Notes: generated from the letters alone by a model not told the origin. 64,000 nucleotides of DNA from Actinomycetospora callitridis (GCF_028737265.1 NZ_JAQZAK010000007.1:1-64000), one strand, 5' to 3'; counted from the stretch's first letter, positions 51,479-60,390 are shown. Numbers and translations are program-made.

Positions 51479-51496
51479 CCGTGAATTCCGCTCACG
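51455..51496. repeat. 42-bp palindromic repeat, copy 5
   Basis: Arms begin CGTGAGCG and meet at CGGCTATAGCCG, one mismatch. It supplies the TAG stop of the crtI-like gene at its centre. An additional partial arm end (GCGCTCACGGG) follows at about 51499-51509 and provides the TGA stop of the convergent phosphatidyltransferase gene (51502-51504). Confidence 0.88.
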
Positions 51497-51501
51497 GGCG
51501 C

Positions 51502-52137
51502 TCACGGGCGGAGGCGGCGGCGGACCGTCACGACCACCTGGGTGAAGCCGACGACGGCGAGGACGGCCGCGATCACGATGGCGATCGTCGCCCCCGGCAG
51601 GCCCGGGCTCACGAGCGCCCCGACCAGCCCGAGCGCCGTCACGATCACCCGCGACGGGCGCTCCCACACGCTGACGACGCCGACGTCGGGCAGCCGCGCC
51701 GAGGCCCGCACCGACTCCTGGAGCAGCGTCAGCACGCCCACCCCGGCCGCGAGCCACCCCGGCGCGCCCGCCAGCACCAGCGCCACGAGGAACGCGACGT
51801 CGCCGATCCGGTCGACCAGCGGATCGAGCACGCGCCCCCACGCCGTCGCGGTGTCGGTCATCACCGCGACCGCGCCGTCCAGCCCGTCGAGCAGCGCGCA
51901 CACCACCGCCAGCACCGCCCCGGCCAGCAGACCCCACCGCCCGGCCAGGACCGCGAGGGGCACCGCCACCCCGCACAGCGCCGACGCCCCGGTCAGCACC
52001 CACGGCGGCACACGCCGGCGCGCCAGCGGCCGCACGACGACGAACACGACCCGCAGCCACCCGAGGACCGGCCCGCGCGGCTCGATCCCCCCGTGCGCCG
52101 CCGACCAGCGAGCGAGGAAGTCGGGAAGGGACGTCAC
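51502..52137 (-). CDS. CDP-alcohol phosphatidyltransferase
   Basis: 211 residues with about six hydrophobic helices. The catalytic motif is present as DGLDGAVAVMTDTATAWGRVLDPLVDRIGD: D-G-x2 then G and the paired aspartates DPLVDR. It should transfer a phosphatidyl group from CDP-diacylglycerol to an alcohol acceptor such as inositol phosphate or glycerol phosphate. The usual DGxxAR reads DGLDGA, a small deviation. GTG start overlaps the ligase stop (GTGA). Its stop is derived from sequence next to palindromic repeat copy 5. Confidence 0.83.
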   Translation of the reverse strand: MTSLPDFLARWSAAHGGIEPRGPVLGWLRVVFVVVRPLARRRVPPWVLTGASALCGVAVPLAVLAGRWGLLAGAVLAVVCALLDGLDGAVAVMTDTATAWGRVLDPLVDRIGDVAFLVALVLAGAPGWLAAGVGVLTLLQESVRASARLPDVGVVSVWERPSRVIVTALGLVGALVSPGLPGATIAIVIAAVLAVVGFTQVVVTVRRRLRP

Positions 52138-53147
52138 TGCTCCCGCACGACCTCCGCCGGGTCCTTGTCGATGCGCAGGCCCTGGTAGCGCGGGTGGCGC
52201 AGCCGGCCGTCGGTCGTCCACTCGCCGAACCCGACCGCGCACACCAGCTCCGGCCGCACCCAGTGCTGGCCCTTCTCGCGCACGGCGTCGGCGAAGGGGC
52301 ACTCGTCGGTCGCCAGCGGGTCGAGGCGGTCGCGCAGCATCGTCAGCGTCGCGGCGTCGTAGCCGGTGCCGACCTTGCCCGCGTACCGCAACCCGTCCAC
52401 CCCGGCGGCGTGGTACCCCACCAGCAGCGCCCCCAGCCCGCGCCGCGATCCCGAGGGATCGGTCCAGCCGCCGATGACGAACTCCTGGTCGCGGACGCAC
52501 TTGAGCTTGAGCCAGTCGCGGCTGCGCCCCCCGACCACGTACGGCGCCTCGCTGCGCTTGGCGATCAGTCCCTCCCAGCCCCCGGCGCACGCCTCGGTGA
52601 GCAGGTCGGACGGGTCGCCCTCGAGGGCCGGCGAGCGGAACAGCGGCGCCTGCACGTCGACGACCGCGTCCAGGATCCGGTGCCGCGTCGACTGCGGGAG
52701 GCGCGTGACGTCGATGTCGTCGAGCACCAGCAGGTCGAACAGGTGCGCCTCGACCTCCACCCCGGTGCGCCGTGCCCGGTTGGGGTCCTGGAGGTGCATG
52801 CGCGCCTGCAGGCTCGAGAACGTTCCGTCCGCAGCGGTGATCTCCCCGTCGAGCACGAAGCTCGCCGGCCCGTGCTCGTCGAGGGCCTCGACGATCTCGG
52901 GGTAGCTCGCGTCCATCGGCTTCTGGTTGCGCGACCACAGCCGCGTCGACAGCCCGCGCTCCCGGGTCGCGATCATCCGGACGCCGTCGAGCTTGCGCTC
53001 GAACACCCAGCCCGCTGTGTCCACGCCCGCCCGCCCAGGGTGCTCCTTCGACAACGTCGCGAGCATCGGCGCCCGGTACCCCGTGTCGTCGGCCCGGCGC
53101 AGCGCGCGCTGCTGCTCGGGCGGGAGGTCCCACACGTCGTCCGGCAC
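52134..53147 (-). CDS. ATP-dependent DNA ligase (LigD-ligase-like)
   Basis: 337 residues. Motif I is FERKLDGVRMIA (lysine nucleophile of KxDG), motif III FVLDGEITA, motif IV EGLIAKRSEAPY and motif V WLKLKC. The OB domain follows (VIGGWTDPSGSRRGLGALLVGY). It matches stand-alone ligases of the LigD ligase or LigC type used in non-homologous end joining or base repair. Ku and polymerase domains are not encoded nearby. GTG 53147 has AGGAAGG a few bases upstream. Confidence 0.88.
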   Translation of the reverse strand: MPDDVWDLPPEQQRALRRADDTGYRAPMLATLSKEHPGRAGVDTAGWVFERKLDGVRMIATRERGLSTRLWSRNQKPMDASYPEIVEALDEHGPASFVLDGEITAADGTFSSLQARMHLQDPNRARRTGVEVEAHLFDLLVLDDIDVTRLPQSTRHRILDAVVDVQAPLFRSPALEGDPSDLLTEACAGGWEGLIAKRSEAPYVVGGRSRDWLKLKCVRDQEFVIGGWTDPSGSRRGLGALLVGYHAAGVDGLRYAGKVGTGYDAATLTMLRDRLDPLATDECPFADAVREKGQHWVRPELVCAVGFGEWTTDGRLRHPRYQGLRIDKDPAEVVREQ

Positions 53148-53176
53148 CCCGCCTTCCTACCGCCTACGGTCGCGCC

Positions 53177-53365
53177 ATGAGCGAGCAGCGCAACGACGCC
53201 GCGAACATCGAGCAGCGCTACGTCGCGGAGTACAACGACGAGGAGGCGCTGGTCGAGGGCCTCGACCCCGCCAAGCCCCGCGAGCAGAAGACCTCCGACG
53301 CGGTCGCCGCATCGGGTGACGACGTCGAGGAGCACGTCGACGAGATGACCGACCCCGAGCGGTGA
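53177..53365 (+). CDS. Small acidic hypothetical protein
   Basis: 62 residues, strongly acidic (SEQRNDAANIEQRYVAEYNDEEA, then DVEEHVDEMTDPER) and likely disordered. It starts 29 bp from the divergent ligase start, with no obvious ribosome-binding site. Codon use and third-position GC suit a real gene. I do not recognise it. Similar short acidic proteins are widespread in actinobacteria without known function. Confidence 0.6.
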   Translation: MSEQRNDAANIEQRYVAEYNDEEALVEGLDPAKPREQKTSDAVAASGDDVEEHVDEMTDPER

Positions 53366-53435
53366 CGCCGCCGCGGTGACCCGTCGGTAACCGGGGCGTG
53401 GCGGAGCGTCGTGCCCTGTGCCACGATCCTCCGCC

Positions 53436-55472
53436 ATGCGGTATCTGGTGACCGGCGGTACCGGGTTCCTGGGCCGAGCGGTCCTCACCCGTCTGCTCCG
53501 ACGCGACGACTGCGAAGCGGTGTACGCGCTCGTCCGTGAGGGCTCCCGCGACCGCCTGCTGCGCCGGCTCGCCGACACCCCCGGGCACGAGAAGGTCGTC
53601 CCGGTCGTCGGCGACCTGACGCGCCCGCGCCTCGGCCTGCACGACGCCGAGATCGACGGGCTGGCCGGGCGGGTCGACCACGTCCTGCACCTCGGCGCGA
53701 TCTACGACATCACCGCCGACGACGACACCAACCGCGCGGCCAACGTCGACGGCACGCGCGGGGTGGTCGAGCTGGCCTCCCGCCTCGGCGTCTCCTGCCT
53801 GCACCACGTGTCCTCGGTGGCCGTGGCCGGCGAGTACGAGGGCACCTTCACCGAGGACGACCTCGACGTCGGCCAGGAGTTCGGCAACCCGTACCACGAG
53901 ACGAAGTACCGGGCCGAGCGCATCGTGCGCGAGGAATCGACGGTGCCGTGGCGCGTCTACCGGCCCGCCGTGGTCGTGGGCGACTCGCAGACCGGCGAGA
54001 TGGACAAGATCGACGGGCCGTACTACCTGCTCACGGCGATCTCGCTGCTGGGCCGGTTTGCCCCGGGGCAGTGGCTCAGCGCCCTGCGCTTCGCGGTCCC
54101 TGAGCTGGGCGCCACCAACATCGTCCCGGTCGACTTCGTCGCCGACGCGATGGTGCACCTGGTCCACCAGCCGGGCATGGACCACCGCGCGTTCCACCTC
54201 GTCCACCCGCGCCCGCAGCCGCTCTCCGAGGTCTACAACGCCCTCGCCGACGCGCTCGGTGCCCCGAAGCTGCAGGCCACGATGCCGACGGCCGTCGGCT
54301 CCCTCGTGAAGCGCGGCGCCGAGCAGGCGGCCCGGGTCCCCGCGCTCGCCGCCGCCCGCGACATCGCCCTCGCCGAGCTCGACATCCCGCCCGAGGTGCT
54401 CCCCCACCTGACGTTCGGCGCCACCTTCAGCAGCGCCGAGACCCGTCGCGCCCTCTCCGGCACCGGCATCGCGAGCCCGGAGATCGCCGACTACGCCCGC
54501 GTGCTCGTCGACTGGTGGCGCGAGCACCTCGACCCCAACCGCCACCGCCGCCCCCGCCCCGGCGGCCCGCTGCAGGGCCGGCGCGTGGTCATCACCGGCG
54601 CCTCCTCGGGCATCGGGCGCGAGACGGCGTTCAAGGTCGCGCGCGCCGGCGGCGTGCCGCTGCTCGTGGCGCGCCGCACCGAGGAGCTCGAGGAGGTCCG
54701 CGCCGAGATCGAGCGCGACGGTGGCCAGGCCTGGGTGTACTCGTGCGACATCACCGACGGCGAGTCGGTCGACGCCCTGGTCAAGGCGATGATCAACGAC
54801 CACGGCGGGCCCGACACGGGCATCGACATGCTGGTCAACAACGCCGGCCGGTCGATCCGCCGCGGCGTGCGCCTCGAGGTCGACCGCTTCCACGACTTCG
54901 AGCGCACGATGGCGATCAACTACTTCGGCGCGGTCCGGCTGACGCTCGCGCTGCTGCCGCACATGCTCGAGCGGCGGTTCGGGCACGTCGTCGACATCTC
55001 GTCGATCGGGGTGCAGACGGGCCCGCCGCGGTTCTCCGCCTACGTCGCGAGCAAGGCCGCGATGGACGCCTGGGCCGACATCGTGGCCACCGAGGTGCTC
55101 GGCGAGGGCGTCACGTTCACGACCGTGCACATGCCGCTGGTGCGGACGCCGATGATCGCCCCGACCCGCATCTACGACGCCTTCCCCACCGACTCCCCCG
55201 AGGAGGCGGCGGACAAGGTGCTGCACGCGCTCATCGACCGCCCCAAGCACGTCGGCACGCTGCTGGGGACGCTCGGCGCGGTGTCCGGCGCGCTGACACC
55301 GCGGTTGAAGGACGCCGTCATGCACGTCGCATATCGGGTGTTCCCCGAATCCGCCGCGGCCCGTGAGGGTAGTGAGCAGGAACGACGTGACGACGACCGG
55401 ACGCTCGACACGGGCCCGCTCTCCCGCGGCGCCCAGGCCATGGCCCGACTTCTCCCTGGAGTGCACTGGTGA
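53436..55472 (+). CDS. Two-domain fatty acyl-CoA reductase (AcrA1-like)
   Basis: 678 residues. Domain one (1-370) is a Male-sterility/NAD_binding_4 reductase: RYLVTGGTGFLGRAVLTRLL, SSVAVAGEYEG and NPYHETKYRAERIV (YxxxK). Domain two (about 385-650) is a classic SDR: VVITGASSGIGRETAFKVA, NNAGRSIRRG and SAYVASKAAMDAW. The pair matches mycobacterial AcrA1-type acyl-CoA reductases, which turn acyl-CoA into aldehyde or alcohol. A GTGA overlap couples it to an acyl-CoA synthetase. With the WS/DGAT at 6.8 kb it could make wax esters. Confidence 0.88.
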   Translation: MRYLVTGGTGFLGRAVLTRLLRRDDCEAVYALVREGSRDRLLRRLADTPGHEKVVPVVGDLTRPRLGLHDAEIDGLAGRVDHVLHLGAIYDITADDDTNRAANVDGTRGVVELASRLGVSCLHHVSSVAVAGEYEGTFTEDDLDVGQEFGNPYHETKYRAERIVREESTVPWRVYRPAVVVGDSQTGEMDKIDGPYYLLTAISLLGRFAPGQWLSALRFAVPELGATNIVPVDFVADAMVHLVHQPGMDHRAFHLVHPRPQPLSEVYNALADALGAPKLQATMPTAVGSLVKRGAEQAARVPALAAARDIALAELDIPPEVLPHLTFGATFSSAETRRALSGTGIASPEIADYARVLVDWWREHLDPNRHRRPRPGGPLQGRRVVITGASSGIGRETAFKVARAGGVPLLVARRTEELEEVRAEIERDGGQAWVYSCDITDGESVDALVKAMINDHGGPDTGIDMLVNNAGRSIRRGVRLEVDRFHDFERTMAINYFGAVRLTLALLPHMLERRFGHVVDISSIGVQTGPPRFSAYVASKAAMDAWADIVATEVLGEGVTFTTVHMPLVRTPMIAPTRIYDAFPTDSPEEAADKVLHALIDRPKHVGTLLGTLGAVSGALTPRLKDAVMHVAYRVFPESAAAREGSEQERRDDDRTLDTGPLSRGAQAMARLLPGVHW

Positions 55473-57094
55473 AGACCCCGTTCGGCACCCCCACCGAACT
55501 CGCGACCGGGCTGCGGCTGCTGACGGACGCGGGCGTCATCGCCCCGGTGGCACCGCACCGGGCCGCGTTGTTCCCGACCGCGCTGTACCGCTACGGCTTC
55601 ACGCCCACCACCGCGTTCGTCGTCGGCCGCTGGCGCCACCCCGACCGCGTCGCGATCGTCGACGACCGCGGCACGGTGACGTTCAAGGAGATCCACGAGC
55701 GCACCGACCGGCTCGCCCGCGCCCTCGCGGACCGCCGCGTCGGCCCCGGCAGCCGCGTCGCCGTGCTGTGCCGCAACCACCGCGGCCCCATCGAGACGAT
55801 CCTCGCCGTCTCCAAGCTCGGCGCCGACGTCGTCCTGCTCAACACCGGACTCTCGCCGTCGCAGATGAAGGCCGTCGCCGAGGAGCAGGAGATCGGCACG
55901 ATCGTCGTCGACTCCGACCTCACCGACCGCCTCGACGAGGTGCCCGACAGCGTCAAGCGCGTCTTCGCCTGGACCGAGGGCGCCGGGTGCTGGGGCGACG
56001 ACACCCTCGAGGGCCTCATCGGCGCCGACGGCTCCAAGCCGCTGGCCACCAAGCCGCCGGTCGGCAAGACGATCGTGCTGACCTCGGGCACCACCGGCAC
56101 GCCCAAGGGCGCCGAGCGGCCCTCGCCGAACGGCATCGGCGTCGTCAACGCGATCCTCTCCCGCATCCCGCTCACGGCCCGCGAGCACGCCCTGGTCTCG
56201 GCGCCGCTGTTCCACACGTGGGGGTTCGCGGCGTTCCAGATCGGGTCGCTGATGGGCTCGACGCTGGTGCTGCGGCGCAAGTTCGACCCCGAGGACGCGC
56301 TCGCCCAGCTCGCCCAGCACCGCTGCACGTCGATGTTCGCGGTGCCGGTGATGCTCCAGCGCATCCTCGAGCTCGACGACGAGGTGAAGGCCCGCTACGA
56401 CGTGTCGTCGCTGAAGACGGTCACCGCGACCGGCTCGGCGATGCCCCCGGCGAAGGTCACCGAGTTCCTCGAGACGTTCGGCGACAAGCTCTACATGCTC
56501 TACGGCTCCACCGAGGTGTCGTGGGCGTCGATCGCCAAGCCCGAGGAGCTGCGCTCCGAGCCCGGCACCGCGGGCCGCCCGCCCGTCGGCACCACCGTGA
56601 AGATCCTGGGTGACGACGACCAGGAGCTCCCTGCCGGCGAGACCGGCCGCATCTTCGTCGGCAACGACATGCTGTTCACCGGCTACACCGGCGGGCGCGG
56701 CGAGACCGAGGTCGTCGACGACATGCTCGGCACCGGCGACCTCGGGCACTTCGACCGCCACGGCCTGCTGTTCATCTCCGGCCGCGCCGACGACATGATC
56801 GTCACGGGTGGCGAGAACATCCACGCCGGCGAGGTCGAGGGCCTGCTGGCCGACATGGACGGCGTCAAGGAGGCCGCGGTCGTCGGCGTCGACGACGAGG
56901 AGTACGGCCAGCGCCTCGCGGCCTACCTCGTGCTCGAGTCGGGGGCGAAGGTCGACGCGGACGCCGTGCGCGACCACGTCAAGAACAACCTCGCCCGCTT
57001 CGCGAGCCCCCGCGACGTCGAGTTCCTCGACGAGCTCCCGCGCAACAACACCGGCAAGGTCCTCAAGTCGGAGCTCGGGTCCTCGGATTTGTGA
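55469..57094 (+). CDS. Fatty acyl-CoA synthetase (FadD-like)
   Basis: 541 residues, ANL superfamily. Phosphate loop TSGTTGTPKG, A5 YGSTEVSW, A7 TGDLGHFD, A8 SGRADDMIVTGGENI and A10 lysine in NNTGKVLKSEL. It activates a fatty or other carboxylic acid with ATP and CoA. It overlaps the acyl reductase by GTGA, so the acyl-CoA it makes is probably reduced by that partner. A hairpin 10 bp after the stop may terminate the operon. Confidence 0.9.
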   Translation: MKTPFGTPTELATGLRLLTDAGVIAPVAPHRAALFPTALYRYGFTPTTAFVVGRWRHPDRVAIVDDRGTVTFKEIHERTDRLARALADRRVGPGSRVAVLCRNHRGPIETILAVSKLGADVVLLNTGLSPSQMKAVAEEQEIGTIVVDSDLTDRLDEVPDSVKRVFAWTEGAGCWGDDTLEGLIGADGSKPLATKPPVGKTIVLTSGTTGTPKGAERPSPNGIGVVNAILSRIPLTAREHALVSAPLFHTWGFAAFQIGSLMGSTLVLRRKFDPEDALAQLAQHRCTSMFAVPVMLQRILELDDEVKARYDVSSLKTVTATGSAMPPAKVTEFLETFGDKLYMLYGSTEVSWASIAKPEELRSEPGTAGRPPVGTTVKILGDDDQELPAGETGRIFVGNDMLFTGYTGGRGETEVVDDMLGTGDLGHFDRHGLLFISGRADDMIVTGGENIHAGEVEGLLADMDGVKEAAVVGVDDEEYGQRLAAYLVLESGAKVDADAVRDHVKNNLARFASPRDVEFLDELPRNNTGKVLKSELGSSDL

Positions 57095-57103
57095 GGGCCT
57101 CGT

Positions 57104-57134
57104 GAGTGTCAGCGGCGTGGCGCCGCAGACACTC
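57104..57134 (+). terminator. Hairpin after fadD-like gene, related to the P450-flanking repeat
   Basis: GAGTGTC and GACACTC enclose GCGGCG, TGG loop, CGCCGC, with an A/A internal mismatch: a 13-bp stem. It is followed by AACGTCCAAGAAAAAGG. The 56-bp repeats at 19.8 and 21.2 kb have the same plan: GAGTG arm, hairpin, CACTCA, CG, CCA, GGAAA. They may be one terminator-like repeat family. Confidence 0.6.
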
Positions 57135-57238
57135 AACGTCCAAGAAAAAGGGGAGCACGCCGATAGGGCCACGCACTCGGAGCCGGCGAGGCCCTCGCGA
57201 GCGAGTGGACGGACGCCGGGATTGGGCAGACTGGCCTC

Positions 57239-57745
57239 GTGACCACGCCGGAGCCGGGCGCCTCGCGGTTGCGCGCGCCCGCGCACCGCGTGAGCCCGCG
57301 CGCGCGGTCGTGGTGGGCGCTGCGGTCGGCGATCACCTCGGTCGGCCTGCTGATCCCCCAGGTCGCCGTCGCCGTCGTCCTCCCGACCTACACCTCGCTG
57401 ATGATCCTCACCGGCGTGGCGACGGTCGTCGTCGGCGTCGCGCACCTGCTCGTCGTCCCCTGCTGGCGCTACGCCCTGCACCGCTGGGAGATCACCGACG
57501 ACGCCGTCCACACGCTCTCGGGCTGGCTGCGCCTCGAGTGGCGCATCGCCCCGATCTCGCGGGTCCAGACCGTCGACACCGACCGCGGGCCGCTGCAGCG
57601 CGCGTTCGGACTGTCCTCGGTGACGGTCACGACGGCCTCCGCGAGCGGTGCGCTGACGATCGACGGGCTCGACGCCGACGCCGCGGTCGAGCTCGCCGAC
57701 CGGCTGACGAGGGTCACCGAGACCCTCGGGGGCGACGCGACGTGA
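57239..57745 (+). CDS. bPH2 (YdbS-like) membrane protein
   Basis: 168 residues. Two hydrophobic helices (SVGLLIPQVAVAVVLPTYTSL and LMILTGVATVVVGVAHLLVV) precede a bacterial PH domain: WEITDDAVHTLSGWLRLEWRIAPISRVQTVDTDRGPLQRAFGLSS. The pattern P-xx-R-I/V-Q-x-V and R-xFGL is the bPH2 hallmark. It pairs with the next gene (GTGA overlap) as in YdbS/YdbT operons. Function is unclear; in firmicutes the pair affects stress and antimicrobial resistance. Confidence 0.88.
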   Translation: MTTPEPGASRLRAPAHRVSPRARSWWALRSAITSVGLLIPQVAVAVVLPTYTSLMILTGVATVVVGVAHLLVVPCWRYALHRWEITDDAVHTLSGWLRLEWRIAPISRVQTVDTDRGPLQRAFGLSSVTVTTASASGALTIDGLDADAAVELADRLTRVTETLGGDAT

Positions 57746-59226
57746 CCACCTACCCGTCCGACGGCCTCGGCTGGCAGCGCCTCGACCGCCGGATGCTCGT
57801 CGTCCACCCGGCCGTCGACCTCGCCAAGCTCCTCCCGGTCCTGCTCGTCATCGCGATCACCGGCGGCTCCAGCGACGATCGCTGGCGCCTCGGCGGCGGC
57901 ATCGCGCTCGCCGTCGCAGTGCTCGCGTTCGGGATCTCGCGCTGGTTCACGACGTCCTACCGGATCGGCACCGACCGCGTGGAGCTGCGCACGGGCCTGC
58001 TGCGCCGCCACCACCGCAGCGTGCACCGCGACCGCATCCGCACCGCCGACCTCACGGCCAACCCGGCGCACCGCCTGTTCGGGCTCGCCGTGGTGCGCGT
58101 GGGCACGGGACGGCGCGAGGGTGGCGACGACGCCGAGCTGACCCTCGACGCCGTGCGCCGCGTCGAGGCCGAGCGGCTGCGCGCCGTGCTGCTCGGCGAG
58201 GCCCCGGCCGACGCGGCCGCGCCGGTGCCCGAGCTCGCCCGCCTGCGCTGGACCTGGGTGCGCTTCGCCCCGCTGACGTTCTCGGCGATCGCCGTCGTCG
58301 GCGTGGTGTGGCTCGGTCTCTTCCGCCTCGCCGAGGAGTTCTCGCTGCGGGCGCCGGTCACCGAGACCCTGCGCGAGGGCGCCGGACGCGCGCCGGTGTG
58401 GCTCGGCGCGGTGGCCCTGCTCGCGACGGCGGTCTTCGGGGCGGCCGTCGTGTTCGTCGAGGGCTGGTGGGGCTACCGCCTCACGCGTGCCGACGACGGC
58501 GGCCTCGTGCTGCGCCGCGGCCTGCTGACCCGCCGCACCCTGTCCCTCGAGGGCCGGCGCCTGCGCGGCGTCGAGCTCGACGAGCCGCTGCTGGTGCGCC
58601 TCGGCCGGGGGGCGCGCCCGCTGGCCCTGACCACCGGTCTGCGCGCCGACGGCCAGGGCGAGCACGTCGGCGCCGTCGGCCCGGCGATGCCCCGGCGCCG
58701 GGCCCACCAGGTCGCCGCCGGCGTGCTCGGCGTGGGCGAGGAGGAGGGCACGCGCGCCCCGCTCGTCCGCCACCCGCGCGCGGCCGTCGTCCGCAGGCTG
58801 ACCCGCGGCGTCGGTCCGGTGCTGGTCGTCTGCGCCGTGCTGCTCGTCCGGCCCGAGGCCCCGGCCGACGCCGTCGTCGTGCCGATCCTGCTCGGCGCCT
58901 CCGTGCTCCTCGCCGTCGACCGGATCCGGTCGCTGGGACACGCGCTCACCGGCACGCACCTCGTCAGCCGCCACGGCGCCTGGGTGCGGCGCACCGTCGT
59001 CCTGCGTCGCGGCGGGGTGATCGGCTGGCGGCTCACCCAGTCGCTGACCCAGCGCCGCGCGGGGCTCGTCACCCTGCACGCCGTGACCGCCGCCGGCCGC
59101 GGGCGCTACGAGGTGCTCGACGTGGGCGCCGACCGCGCCCTCGAGCTGGTCGAGGACATCACCCCCGGCCTGCTCGCACCCTTCGTGATCGACGGCCGAG
59201 GGGCCGGTCGGCTCGTGCGCCGTTAG
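57742..59226 (+). CDS. bPH2 (YdbT-like) membrane protein
   Basis: 494 residues with repeated bPH2 domains each following paired membrane helices. YRIGTDRVELRTGLLRRHHRSVHRDRIRTADL is the first, LVLRRGLLTRRTLSLEGRRLRGVEL the second, and HGAWVRRTVVLRRGGVIGWRLTQSLTQRRAGLVTL the third. The organisation matches YdbT. It is co-translated with the shorter YdbS-like partner. No catalytic function is implied. The oligoribonuclease gene begins 10 bp downstream with its own -10-like sequence inside this gene's end. Confidence 0.86.
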   Translation: MTTYPSDGLGWQRLDRRMLVVHPAVDLAKLLPVLLVIAITGGSSDDRWRLGGGIALAVAVLAFGISRWFTTSYRIGTDRVELRTGLLRRHHRSVHRDRIRTADLTANPAHRLFGLAVVRVGTGRREGGDDAELTLDAVRRVEAERLRAVLLGEAPADAAAPVPELARLRWTWVRFAPLTFSAIAVVGVVWLGLFRLAEEFSLRAPVTETLREGAGRAPVWLGAVALLATAVFGAAVVFVEGWWGYRLTRADDGGLVLRRGLLTRRTLSLEGRRLRGVELDEPLLVRLGRGARPLALTTGLRADGQGEHVGAVGPAMPRRRAHQVAAGVLGVGEEEGTRAPLVRHPRAAVVRRLTRGVGPVLVVCAVLLVRPEAPADAVVVPILLGASVLLAVDRIRSLGHALTGTHLVSRHGAWVRRTVVLRRGGVIGWRLTQSLTQRRAGLVTLHAVTAAGRGRYEVLDVGADRALELVEDITPGLLAPFVIDGRGAGRLVRR

Positions 59227-59236
59227 GGTCGACCGG

Positions 59237-59911
59237 GTGAGTGCCCGTCTGGTGTGGATCGACTGCGAGATGACCGGACTCGATCTGCGGAACGACGCGC
59301 TGATCGAGATCGCGGCCCTGGTGACCGACGCGGACCTCGTCCCGTTCGGTGAGGGAGTCGACGTCGTCATCCACGCGTCCGACGAGTCCCTCGACAACAT
59401 GCCGGACGTCGTCCGCGACATGCACGCCAAGTCGGGCCTGACCGACGAGGTGCGGCAGTCGACGGTGACGATGGCCGAGGCCGAGAAGCTCGTCCTCGAC
59501 TACGTCCGCGAGCACGTGCCCGAGGGTCGCTCGGCGCCCCTGTGCGGCAACTCGATCGCCACCGACCGCGGCTTCCTCGCCCGCGACATGCCCGAGCTCG
59601 ACGGCTACCTGCACTACCGCATGGTCGACGTCAGCTCGATCAAGGAGCTGTGCCGGCGCTGGTACCCGCGCATCTACTACTCGCAGCCGGAGAAGGGGCT
59701 CGCCCACCGCGCGCTGGCCGACGTCCGCGAGTCGATCCGCGAGCTCGAGTACTACCGCCGCACGGCCTTCGTGCCCCCGCCCGGCCCGACCACCGACGAG
59801 GCCCAGGCCGCGGCCGCCTCGGTGGTCGCCGACGACCGCGCCGGCGTCAACGCCGCAGTGTCGACCGAGGCCGGCCCCGCCGGCGGCCAGGCACCCCCGC
59901 CGGGCGCCTGA
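59237..59911 (+). CDS. orn: Oligoribonuclease
   Basis: 224 residues, DEDDh exonuclease that degrades 2-5 nt RNAs, including pGpG, and is usually essential. Exo I is VWIDCEMTGLDL, Exo II includes CGNSIATDRGFL and Exo III is HRALADVRESI with the catalytic His and Asp. A Pro/Ala-rich tail of about 40 residues extends past the usual 180. TAGGGT at 59224-59229 ends 7 bases before GTG 59237, which suggests a leaderless transcript. Confidence 0.95.
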   Translation: MSARLVWIDCEMTGLDLRNDALIEIAALVTDADLVPFGEGVDVVIHASDESLDNMPDVVRDMHAKSGLTDEVRQSTVTMAEAEKLVLDYVREHVPEGRSAPLCGNSIATDRGFLARDMPELDGYLHYRMVDVSSIKELCRRWYPRIYYSQPEKGLAHRALADVRESIRELEYYRRTAFVPPPGPTTDEAQAAAASVVADDRAGVNAAVSTEAGPAGGQAPPPGA

Positions 59912-60003
59912 CGCGGTTTCGGACACGGCCCCGACCGGACATCCTGCGCCGTCCGCCTCGAACCCGTGGGCGCCGCTCGTCGTCCGCGTTCGAGGAGGCC
60001 ACC

Positions 60004-60390
60004 GTGCAGCTCATCACGACCGTCCAGGACCAGGGCTGGGAGACGTGGGACGACCCCGTCCGGGGTTGCCTGCGGTGGTGCCTGCTCGCCGACGGTGCGG
60101 ACCCCACGCCCGAGTCCGTCACGACCGGGGTCGCCGAGCTCACCGCCCACGGCTGGATGGGACGGCACCGCCACACCGCACCGGAGGTCTACTACGTCCT
60201 CGAGGGCAAGGCCGTCGTCGCGCTCGACGGCCAGGAGGTGACGGTCGGGGCCGGGGCGCTCGTCCGCATCCCGGGCGACGTCGAGCACGGCGTCCGCGCC
60301 GTCGGCGGGCCGGCGCGCGTCCTGTTCGTCTTCCCGACGACCGCCTTCGACGACGTCGACTACCGGTTCAGCGCGGACGCCCTCGCGTGA
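60004..60390 (+). CDS. Cupin-domain protein
   Basis: 128 residues, GTG 60004 with GAGGAGG upstream. The metal-binding cupin motif 1 is GRHRHTAPEVYYVLEGKAVV (His-x-His, Glu) and motif 2 is IPGDVEHGVRAVGGPARVLF (His). It forms a small beta-barrel enzyme or binding protein. Its substrate is unknown. Not clearly in an operon; tRNA-His follows on the same strand after 79 bp. Confidence 0.82.
   Translation: MQLITTVQDQGWETWDDPVRGCLRWCLLADGADPTPESVTTGVAELTAHGWMGRHRHTAPEVYYVLEGKAVVALDGQEVTVGAGALVRIPGDVEHGVRAVGGPARVLFVFPTTAFDDVDYRFSADALA

Noticed and set aside
30279..51496. CRISPR array
   Set aside because: The five palindromic repeats are kilobases apart, lack regular spacers and no cas gene is present.
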